Source of the DNA: Fragilariopsis cylindrus CCMP1102
Lineage: Eukaryota > Bacillariophyta > Bacillariophyceae > Bacillariales > Bacillariaceae
Direction: 5' to 3'
Assembly (NCBI GenBank): GCA_900095095.1
Contig: FMBT01000315.1
Coordinates: 124,001 to 188,000 of the forward strand
DNA length: 64,000 nt
Both the position numbers and the translations under genes were made by a program. Each line of letters opens with the position of its first letter. Positions within the stretch are counted from its first letter, which is position 1. This document shows positions 35,162 to 44,488 of the stretch, in pieces. Below the pieces are notes generated by a model, which did not search any database, was not told the origin of the DNA, and worked only from the letters and a program-made list of their open reading frames with translations.

Positions 35162-36634
35162 ATGGTGGACCAAACAGCTGCTTCTAAAAAACGAAGAAGA
35201 CTTAAATCAATTTCGGTCCTTGAAAAGGAGGATTCATTTTCTCCACGTACAAGGAATAAAATGGATGAATTAGTAGTAGAGTTTCTACATAAAACCAGAG
35301 TTGATACACATGATAATAGCGATAGCGACGACGATCATTTCATTTACGAGCAAACACCTGCTTCTAAAAAACGAAGAAGACTTAAATTAATTTTGGTCCT
35401 TGAAAAGAGGTAGATGAATTTTCTCCACGTACAAGGAATAAAAATGGATGAATTAGTAGTAGAGTTTCTACATAAAACTAGAGTTGATACTCATGGTATG
35501 CTTTGCGAGGATGATCTTGAGAATGATTACAATTACTATGGTCTAGACGACTCTCGTGATACAGAAAGCTGAAGTTGAAACTACCATAAGGTTTTTCCCC
35601 GAAGTCCTATCCAGAAAAAAAAATCGAGAAAGGTTGGACGAAGATCAAGAGCAATGGTTTCCGGGATGTTATCCCATCCACTATTAAGAATCCATACAAA
35701 AATGATGCCGATGTGTTTTTCGTGATATGCAACGTGAAAGCTGTTTCCTTTATTCCTCTAATAGCTAGGCTAGCATTAGAGCTCGGTTTATTTGAAGAAG
35801 AAGAAGAAGAAGAAGAAGAAGAAAGAGGAGGGTTGTTATCTGAAGGAAATTCCGGTTTTAATGTTTTGCGGAATCTCATACTTAGTGACAACCAACTGTA
35901 TACTCAAGAACATCATGAATACGTTGATGATAAATATCTTCGAATCTTGGTACAATTGAGAAAAATGGAGAAAGAAGACATTCAAAGGTATGAGATGCTG
36001 CATGAATTGTGCAACCAATTTTACCATTTTGCAGAAAAGCGATTCCGGTTCTTGGTCGAATGGGATCCGTCGACTTCATTGTATCCAAATGTGGCGATGA
36101 GAGCTATACCACTTCATTGTGCTGCATACAATTACTCCCTTCGAGGATTTCAGTTGGTATACGAATATGGAATTCGTTACTATCCAAAAAAAGAAAGGAA
36201 ATAATCTGCTATTCAAGAAAAACGAGCATGACGAAGATGACGACGAGGACGAGGATGGCGATACGCCCTTCAAAATTGCCTGTGAGAGATTCGGATATGA
36301 ACAAGTTATGAAGGTTATAGAAGACACCCTTATACGTTATTCTTCTTCGAACAATATACCAATCAATCTTGCAGAGGCATTGTTAATCGCAGCTATCGAC
36401 GACAGCATTCATTTAGACTGTGTGTATTTTCTATTGCGGAGACACCCAGACATGTTGGTAAAATTACAGTTATCATCAACACCGGCGGCAGTGTCAGCGT
36501 CAATGGCGAGATCAAACAACAACAATGAGGGCGATGCTGATGGTGATGGTGATGAGGGGAACAATGGTAACTGTAACACATTGGTTACCAAAAGAATATT
36601 AAATTCGATCAAGAAACGAAAGAGAGAATCATAA
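35162..36634 (+). pseudogene. diatom ankyrin-like repeat family member, frame broken
   Basis: I recognise this as a family common in Fragilariopsis/Pseudo-nitzschia genomes (from memory). Blocks in order: a Lys/Arg-rich head 'ASKKRRRLK' followed by 'SPRTRNKMDELVVEFL', present twice in tandem (35162-35300 and 35360-35490); 'FFPEVLSRKKNRERLDEDQ' near 35588-35646; 'ICNVKAVSFIPLIARLALE' near 35725; 'DKYLRILVQLRKMEKEDIQ'; 'MLHELCNQFYHFAEKRFRFL'; ankyrin-like 'IPLHCAAYNYSLRGFQLVYE'; then in another frame 'TPFKIACERFGYEQVMKVIE' and 'HLDCVYFLLRRHPDML'. The shift near 36190 is explained by one missing A in an A-run; others lie near 35412, 35570 and 35680. With four breaks I list it as a pseudogene, though sequence error could account for several. 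Function is unknown; ankyrin-like repeats suggest protein binding. Confidence 0.65.
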
Positions 36635-36659
36635 AGCAAAATCAGCCCTGTAATAGTAT

Positions 36660-36830
36660 CCGTTGAGGTGTGATATTATCCGTTGAGGATGATTAATTGA
36701 AGAAGGATTGTTATTAGTTGCTATCGATAAAAATATATCATATAGATTGTGTGTGTGTGTATTTCCTGTTGCGGGGAGAACAAGAAGATGTGCTGCAAAA
36801 GCTACCACCCTAGGCATCCGCGGTAGATGA
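36660..36830 (+). pseudogene. fragment of a second ankyrin-like gene tail
   Basis: The stretch from 'ttgttattagttgctatcga' (about 36707) through 'cctgttgcgggga' and 'gaagatgtgctgcaaaagct' resembles the 3' part of the gene just upstream (36383-36460: 'ttgttaatcgcagctatcga' through 'ctattgcggagacac'). An expanded GT run sits inside it. It looks like a decayed tandem copy of the tail exon. Confidence 0.5.
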
Positions 36831-37092
36831 ATGATGAGAACTTGATCAAAACAAAAAATTATACATAAAAAAGTGAAAACGAAAGGAGGATATGAACGAC
36901 GACAACAAAAATTTATATAACAGAATAAAATACATGCATATGTACTCAATAGATTCTTTTGTGGATAATAGAATGCTGAGCGTGCTATACACTAAAGCAG
37001 GGGACTGTTGATCGTCTACTATATTATGCCGGTATTTTTTTATGCACACCGACCATTACGAAAAAAATTCTGTTACATATATATATTAATTA

Positions 37093-38285
37093 TTATTCGA
37101 TCTTTCCAGTTTTGATCAAACTTGAACGACGTGTCTTCGTCATCTTTTTCTTTTCGTTGTCGATACTTGATAAACTAGATCGATGTAATTCACATTCTAA
37201 ATATTCCACTGAGATCAAACTTGAGCGGCGTTTTGCAATTTTCTCAAGCTCCTCTTCCGTATTATTGACGACTTCATCACCATTGTTATCGTTATCGTTA
37301 TCGTTACCATTTGTGAGTTCCGCCAGCATTTTACCGAGTATTACTAGTGACCCAGTAGCCGCAAAATCCTCATCCCGCTTCTGATCAATTACTTTCACCT
37401 TGTCTCTAATCTCTTCAAATGTTAATGTTTTGTCATTTCGTTTCCCAACAAGGCCAAGTGCATCATCAACACCATCAAGATGAGACATATCTCTTCCGGA
37501 AACATCAACAGTCTTTCCATATCCATCAGGAATATCTTGACAAGTCTCAATGCCTGGAGATTTTTTCTTGGTATATACCATGTACTCAGAAAGAGTCATA
37601 TCTCCATCACCTTCCCATCCTTGTGTTCTCATAAATTCTCCTAATGTCATACCCCCATTCTCTATTAGTGTCTTTGTTCTGTAATACAATCCTTTGAGTT
37701 TAACATCAGGATGAATTGTCAGATATAGGACTGTAATATTTTCCTCCCTTACACCACCTTCTATAAGTTTCTTTACAACAAATTCACGCCATGATTGACG
37801 ATATGTTGCATGAGAAAGTACCACATGTTGATCGGAACCCTTCTTTGCAGCATCAATTGTTTGATTTGCAATTTCTTCAAAATATGGTTTCCATAATTCT
37901 TCTGGGCCGTCTTCGGGACCTTCCTCTTTATGTACGTACGAGACGAAACACTTAAGCAGGCCGGCATATAACTCTTTATTTTTGGGTATATGGCAGTTCT
38001 TAGTGGGGAAATCTATTATTTTTGTTTTGTTTTCAAAATACATGAAATAGAAAGATATTGTTTAGTATCAAATACAAATATGGGAAAGCAATTAATAAAA
38101 CTCTCTCTCAGTCATCTCAACTTACCGCCATCAACATGGTGAAATCCATGCATCGTCTCAAGATAATCTCCAGTAAACGACTTTCCACATCCACTGACTG
38201 CCACAATATACACGATCTTGGCAGACGCGATTCGTTCCTGATCAGTCATTGTAGTAGTTGTTGTCGTAGTTGTTGTCGTAGTCAT
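37093..38285 (-). CDS. P-loop small-molecule kinase-like protein (gluconokinase/shikimate-kinase fold), two exons
   Basis: The coding sequence is complement(37093..38012, 38126..38285); the 113-bp intron has a GTAAGT donor and an ATAG acceptor and the joined frame gives 359 residues. Exon 1 opens with a poly-Thr run, then 'IVYIVAVSGCGKSFTGDYLE', a Walker A P-loop. The junction yields 'HHVDGDFPTKN', matching the H-x-D/E-G-D substrate motif of gluconokinase-like kinases. Later 'VVLSHATYRQSWREFVV' corresponds to the 'SALKRxYRDxLR' region and 'KGLYYRTKTLIENGGMTLGEF' to the lid. The substrate is not determined. The second half is diatom-specific: an Asn/Asp stretch and two 'RRSSLI' sites plus 'HRSSLSS' near the end, which look like basophilic phosphorylation sites. 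An internal Met at residue 13 ('MTDQERIAS') is an alternative start. Confidence 0.72.
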
Positions 38286-39257
38286 AATGATGTTGTTGTT
38301 TTCGGTGAGTTTTGTTTTCGTCTTTCTAATATTTCTGTTTGCCTCTTTTTTGTTTTCTTTTTTATTTTATGACAAAAGGGAAGGTTATACAAGATACTGA
38401 AAATACACCTTCCGAAAATCGCGAAGATGTGCCGAAGCCACGAAACCATGGCGGACTGAAGAAAAATTGAAAACAATGCAGGGGAAGGATAACTTCACGT
38501 TCCGTTAATTATTTATTTGCACGGCATGCACACACACGCCACGGAGAGTGACGTACTGGACAGTACGCGCCATTACGCTATATTCGACATTTCGCGACAT
38601 TACGTGCCATTAGCGCGCTGTTAAATAAGAAGCTTGAGAAAACAATATATCCTTTCACCTTTTTATTCACAATGAGGATCTCTTAGAGGCTCTTTAAGGT
38701 CTGCTCTATGAACTATGCAGGAAGAGTTCAAATATCTTGGTTAACTCTTAACCCATGTGAAGTAACTGAATACAAAATAGACAAAAAAAGTAGCCCTGCT
38801 GCCCATCAAAGTAATGAAGGCTCCAAAGAATACAAACAAAACAACCTACTATTTTAAGTCTTGTTTTTTCTTGGAATGATCAATTTATATTGAGAATTGT
38901 GGTCCTTGTATGTTTCCTTCTTAAGATGTCTTGTGTACAAAACAGATAGGAGATTGGTGATGGAACCAGGGGGTATAATTATGTTTGAGGGAATGCTAAC
39001 TATGTTTTGAAATACAGCAAACTATTGTATACAAACAACAGCAGTAGCTATTAACTAGATACGTGAAGAGTAGGAACTTGGTCTGACACTATTGTCTGTA
39101 CACAATAGTAATATCAAACCCCACAACCGAAAATTAATCTGAAATCTCATTTCGTGTTGATGTGCTTAATATATCGACATCTCGAAAACTACTCGACCAA
39201 CTAAGATTAAAACTGACAAAAAAGAGAGTGTAAATTGAATTACAATGTGTAGTGTGA
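38286..39257. other. intergenic, no gene recognised
   Basis: Upstream side of the kinase gene, then AT-rich spacer up to the tRNAs. A GC-richer patch with CACACACGCC lies near 38525-38620. No open frame worth reporting. Confidence 0.5.
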
Positions 39258-39328
39258 TGCACTATCCCAGAATCGAACTGGGGGCCCAACGATGGCAACG
39301 TTGGATTTTACCACTAAACCAATAGTGC
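39258..39328 (-). tRNA. tRNA-Gly (anticodon GCC)
   Basis: Read on the minus strand, the acceptor stem GCACTAT pairs with ATAGTGC, followed by a discriminator A. The anticodon stem CCAAC/GTTGG carries the loop with GCC, and the T arm contains GTTCGATTC. 71 nt, no intron. A-box-like 'TTTAGTGGTAAAAT' and B-box 'GGTTCGATTC'-like signals are present (here AGTTCGATTCT). Confidence 0.93.
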
Positions 39329-39332
39329 GAAA

Positions 39333-39404
39333 CTCCGTCACGGGGAATCGAACCCCGGTCTCCCGCGTGACAGGCGGGGATACTAGCCACTATACTATGA
39401 CGGA
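39333..39404 (-). tRNA. tRNA-Asp (anticodon GTC)
   Basis: Acceptor stem TCCGTCA pairs with TGACGGA, discriminator G. The D arm 'AGTATAGTGGCTAGTAT', anticodon arm CCCGC-CTGTCAC-GCGGG and T arm GGGGTTCGATTCCCC are canonical and very close to eukaryotic tRNA-Asp(GTC). 72 nt, no intron, only 4 bp from the tRNA-Gly. Confidence 0.95.
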
Positions 39405-39753
39405 TTTGTTGTTCAACATTTGTTACTAAATGGCTGATTTTTACGTTAGTAATTCAGATAAAGTACCCCAGTAAAAAATCTATCAGACGAATTAATCCTT
39501 CTTGCACTTTTGAAAGGAGTACTGTAATTCACAAAAAACTTGATGAACAATTGTTGTATTGTATATAATATAGTGTAAATAAGTTCAATAGAGTTAGACT
39601 ATGTGCTATCTATGGATGGACGGGCTATCGACGTGAACTGGGTTTTGTCTATTAGTAGTATGGTAAATGCTGGTGGTGATGGTATGTCTATGGTGGTTGC
39701 TGATCGATGCTGCTGTTTATTTTATATTGCTGCTACTATCTTATTTTTTACTT
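39405..39753. other. intergenic between the tRNA pair and the next gene
   Basis: About 350 bp, AT-rich, includes T-runs that could end Pol III or Pol II transcription. No gene seen. Confidence 0.5.
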
Positions 39754-41018
39754 CTAGTACTTACTCTCAGATATAATTCTTTGTAATATTTGATTCGATG
39801 TACTTTCAAGTGTCGGTGATGAATCTAATATACGATTTATATCAAAGCCAACTGAACTTATACTTTTATTACCAACTAGATCATAAATAAATGTTATATA
39901 ATCATTTATAATATCAGTATCAGTATCATCATCAGATGATGATAATTGACGTAAGTAATCAAAAAATTCAACACGTAATTTAACAATGCTATCATTTGAT
40001 GATGATAATGGTTCTAATAAATCAGATAATGGACGATTACTATACTTTCAATTAATCTTTTATTTGCTTTATTGAATTGTTTCTTATTTGTATCACTTAA
40101 TATAAATGTTGATGCACGACCAATTGCAATAGATGTATATCCCTTGAGGAAATTACGAAGAGATGGTCCTAATGTAATATCTAATTGTTTTTTCAAATCA
40201 TCACGAATCTTATTACGAATTGGTCCTAGTACAGGTAATTTAGATATTATATTACCAAATACATCAAATGTTTGAAAGAATTCATATATACCATCATATA
40301 ATGTTTGTGCAAATAATTCTTGTATTGCATTACTTTCTAAAAATGAATTAACAGTTTTTGAATCTGAATATAAATCAATATTTTCTATACTATTTAGCAA
40401 TTGTTTAGTTGCTTTTGTACCAATTAATTGTGCTAATGTTTGTTTTTGTTGTTCTTTTTGTTCTTGTCCATTTTTTTCATCATTACCATCTTTTTTTAAT
40501 AATTTGTTTATAATCTTATCCCAATTATCAGTAACAAAAGCTTCTAATTCATTAATAAGTTCTTTATCATTTAATAATTCATAGCAAATTGATATCGCAT
40601 CATCTTTTGATACTATATTGTCTAATGATTCATCTTGTATCCAATTTACTACATTCCGGACAGTTGTAATTGACTTTGATGACGATGATGATGATGATGA
40701 CTCGGAGTCATCATCGGAAGTAGAGGAAGATAAGGACGACGACGAAGACGACGACGACGACAATGAAAGGGACGACGTGGCCGCAGTTTGGCCTAAGTCT
40801 ATTTTGTGTATCGTTGTAGTAAACAAGATCGAGGAAAGCAACCACCACTGCCTCCTCTTGTACTTGTACCTAAAGGCTTCGATGGATTTCAATTGCATCA
40901 TCATCATCAGCATCGTCATCATCATCATCATTAAATATATTGCCATGCCCATTGGCAAAAGATAACTGCGACTGATAAGTATCGACGACGACGACAACGA
41001 CGACGACCGTGACGACAT
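39754..41018 (-). CDS. plastid-type conserved protein of unknown function, one frameshift
   Basis: The N-terminus has a Met-rich hydrophobic signal segment ('MGMAIYLMMMMMTMLMM') followed by 'SIEAFRYKYKRR', a signal peptide plus Ala-Phe arrangement like diatom plastid leaders. ATG 40952, which begins that segment, is a good alternative to 41018. After a Ser/Asp-rich spacer the conserved part includes 'SNAIQELFAQTLYDGIYEFF', 'DVFGNIISKLPVLGPIRNKI' and 'TLGPSLRNFLKGYTSIAIG'. I do not know a function; no enzyme motif or transmembrane helix is visible in the mature part. The frame stops at 40014 as given, but one missing T near 40030 would restore 'ESIVNRPLSDLLEP' and about 85 further residues, ending at TAG 39754-39756. 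The extension is conserved-looking ('VEFFDYLRQLSSSDDD'), so I take 39754 as the true end. Confidence 0.65.
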
Positions 41019-41831
41019 TGTTAATGATAATATCGTTGTTACTTTCTTTTATTTCTTTCTTTCTTTAGTAGGTTGAAAATGAATTCGAATTCAGACGATA
41101 TTTTCATTCACTGTCCAGCAGCAATACTGTACGTGGTTTGAAGGAATGATATAACGAACTGCTTCTGCTTATCAAACAAGAAGAAGAGAGTGCCGATACT
41201 GTACGATGATGGCGTGAGACTTGATGTCAACACATGTCATGTGTCCGATACCATATGTCCTCTTTCCAAAAGAAAAATCCAAAAAAGTGCTTCATGATAT
41301 ATCTTTTGTGATGGCTGTTCGTCGTGCGTCGGTGCTGGTAAGATAAAATTATTAGTAAGAGTTTCCTCAACCCTCCATCATTTAGTCACGTCGAGGAAGA
41401 CCAATTTTAATTAATCTGATAATGGGGGACTTTTTTTGTCTTCGAATTTATTGTGTATGTTAAACGCGAGCACATGTTCTTACTTGTTCTTTACGGATTG
41501 AGCGAAAGATCGACTCGACTCACATAGTCCTACATCTACTTCAGTGCCAGTAGCGTATTACTTATTACTACATTTTCAAGATTGTCATTACCTTAAGTAG
41601 AAATATCAAAGTACTTCAAGCGTGAAGGTAATTAATTGTAAGCCGTATATGCTAAATCACCATGCAGTATCCCACCTCACAATAATATAATAATACAGTA
41701 TCTCCCAGTACCGTATACACCACAAAGAAGCAAGGAGAGAGATAGAGCGATTAAGGTACAAATATATACTACTAGCTATTACAAGCAGACTTTCGATTCA
41801 TAGTATTCGTAATTGTCCATCATTAACCACC
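41019..41831. other. divergent intergenic region
   Basis: Shared upstream region of the plastid-type gene (-) and the TPR-like gene (+). AT-rich; no conserved promoter element identified with confidence. Confidence 0.5.
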
Positions 41832-42923
41832 ATGACGCTATCTTCTTTGTCGGCTTCGGTCAACTCTTCACCATCGCCGTCTACACCATCTTCGTCTGAT
41901 GCTTGCCAACTTTACCATCTTTACGCACAACAATTGAATAACAGTGCCGCATTGTGTATTGAAATTGGACATTATGAACGAGCTATTTCATCGTTGAAAA
42001 GAGCACTTTCGTTGATTTCAAAAGCTATTGAAAATAATCTGGAATATGGAGAAGCATGTGAGTGTTATCAATGTTCTTTAGATGGGTGCATCATCATTTC
42101 AGAAAATAATCCACCTGTAATCGATTACAATGGAAATATTGCATCCACAGGCACCAGCGATGTGGATACTATATGGGACCCAATGAATGACGAATACGAT
42201 GACGATGAGATCGAAAGTTGCCTCGTCCCCAGTGATGACGATGACGATGACGATGACGAAGACGTAATAGCTGATGGTGACAACAGAGAAACAAACGATT
42301 ACGGATACGGAGGTGAATATATCTACAGACGTCCGATCCGAGTCAGCCGTGAGGGGCATCATATGGGTTCTGCGCTATATCTCATCATTACATTCAATCT
42401 TGCGATTGCCCATCATCTTGGCACCAGCACCAGCACCAGCAGTGGTATCAGTATAGATCTTGTGCCAACAACTACGGTGAGTGATAAGAATAGAGAGGCG
42501 ATCATTGGTAAGACTCTTCAATTGTACAAAATAGCCTTGGAATGGCATCTCAGACTTAGCAATAGGAACTGTCTTCAGGACCAATACGAGAGCGATGATT
42601 CGAGGATGGATCCAGAACAAGGAACATCATTATTTTCATCTAGCATTCGATTCAAGATGGTCATCTACAATAACTTGAGTCAAATGTATCGTGTGATTCA
42701 CAATCATTCGATGCATCAACTTTACACGCAGCAACTGTTATCAACATTGATGGTCGTGATAGAGTAGAAGATAAGAAACGCAGTCATGGACAGTACTGGT
42801 GGCACTTTACAAACGAACTCCGGATACTATGAAGACTTCTTCCGGTTTATGGATCTAAATCATTTCATACAGAATTCCTCACATCTAATTCTACATAAAA
42901 AACAATCCGCTGAAGCTGCTTGA
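41832..42923 (+). CDS. diatom TPR-like family protein, interrupted by an in-frame TAG
   Basis: The family, expanded in pennate diatoms as I recall, has TPR-like helices with conserved blocks that are all present: 'NNSAALCIEIGHYERAISSL' near residue 37, 'YRRPIRVS' near 165, 'ALYLIITFNLAIAHHLG' near 180, 'LQLYKIALEWHLRL' near 232, 'RFKMVIYNNLSQMYRVI' near 275 and 'LLSTLMVVIE' near 302. An Asp-rich insert separates the first blocks. The given frame ends with TAG at 42765-42767. The same frame continues without shift to TGA at 42921-42923 and encodes 'GYYEDFFRFMDLNHFIQNSS' and a tail ending EAA, which fits the family's usual C-terminal end. The TAG is therefore a substitution inside the gene or a sequence error; either 311 residues are made, or 363 on readthrough. 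Role unknown, probably protein-protein interaction. Confidence 0.7.
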
Positions 42924-43614
42924 TTGATTGGTCGAGACCAAGCCTCGAGAATTCTGACTGACTAGCTATTCGGTCGAGTAAACTACTGCAATGAAGAAGG
43001 AGCGAGAAGGGGGGGGGGGGGGGTTATCTCTAAATATCGTATCTATTTGTTCTACACAAAAATAATATCTAATTTCTTAACAAAATCTTAGTCGTTGATT
43101 GAATTCTCAGTATAAAAACTAAATCATGCCCAAATTTTACTAGTATTTGTTAGTCTAGTATATGATAACAACTTTAGCATCAAGTATATCCACCTAAAAA
43201 GTCATTTTTTGGATAAATAAACTATGAAGTTTACAATTGACCTATTGGATGGAGAACTCTCACATTCCTTGGTCTTGTAACTCTACTGGTATCTCATAAT
43301 GTAGGCTCACACACAGCACACATCAAATAACCCCCCAAAATGGCCCATTTGCAGTGTTTTCTGGACATACAGTGCACTCAAAAAAGGTGAATCATCCCAA
43401 AATATGTGAATGGGGTGCACCATATATACCAAAGGAAGTTTACTCTTAGTTCTTTGTGTTGATGATCCAGCTTAGGTGCGCACAAAAGTGGAAAACCCTG
43501 TTTTGGGGCCTAAATGGCCCATTTTGTGGTTAATGTGGCCCTATACCTTCATTACCTCCATAGAAACCTAAGCATTATGTGGACCTTGTAGGTATAGGTA
43601 TAATGGTGAGCTCC
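42924..43614. other. intergenic, left of the tandem duplication
   Basis: Holds a run of about 15 G at 43009-43023. From about 43320 it has long AT/GT-rich unique sequence with repeated 'aatggcccattt' motifs (43338 and 43513). No gene. The repeat boundary with the 10.4-kb unit is at 43614/43615. Confidence 0.5.
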
Positions 43615-43920
43615 ATATTGTTTTTTGGTGTACTAAGTCCATATTGATGGTGCATCAAGGCCTTGATTGCACACACTTTTGTTATTTTGGGGATTTCAGT
43701 GTGCTTTGAAGTGCTGGGTTTTGACCCAAGACACTCCAAATATATGTATGGCTTTCTAGAACAATGGTATTATCCAATCCTTCTATAATTAAGATGGATC
43801 CTTAGCTATTTTATTTGTGATCAGCAAATCTGGTATGGTATGGGCGTGGCACTCTAGCATCTGAAATATTTTTGCAATATCCATAATGATTTTTTTTCAT
43901 CGCGCTCGACTCATTTGACT

Positions 43921-43954
43921 AAATGAAACTCATATCTGAGTTTCATTTTTTTTT
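43921..43954 (+). repeat. terminal inverted repeat, left, copy 1
   Basis: Core palindrome at 43923-43946 followed by eight T. It is the reverse complement of 51409-51442, and similarity then fades over about 10 bp ('agatcaacgc' against 'gaaatcgacg'). Confidence 0.85.
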
Positions 43955-44488
43955 AGATCAACGCTTCTTTTTTTTCAAATTGAAGCAATCTCACGTAGGA
44001 TTCTACAGGACTTTCAGTACTACAGATCCAATTTATGACAATTTAAAGGGGGTAGTACACAAATTTTCATTATTATGTGATTTTTTTTCATGTGTCGTCG
44101 ATCGGAAAATTTCGATCCAGGACGGACAAAGAAAAATAACTTGACAATGGCACATACCGTAATCCTTCTTCCCAGGTCTACTCAACAATATTTGAGGTCA
44201 TGCCGATGCTAATGGGAAGCGAAATGGCGCTCAAAGCAATTGAAATGGAGAATAATGATGGACCGGTATGTTTGATTTTGCACCTCTCCCTCCATGGTTC
44301 CATCGTTCCATCGTTCCATCATTCCTCTCTCCTATCATTAAAACTGGTACTGTCGCCGTCATCGTCATTGACGTCGTCATCAAAACGGCTTGTAGTAGTA
44401 GCAGAAGAAGAAGCGACATCTGAAGAAGAAGAAGTGATACTGCGATATCATCACAACGACAACGACGACAACAACAACAACAACAACG

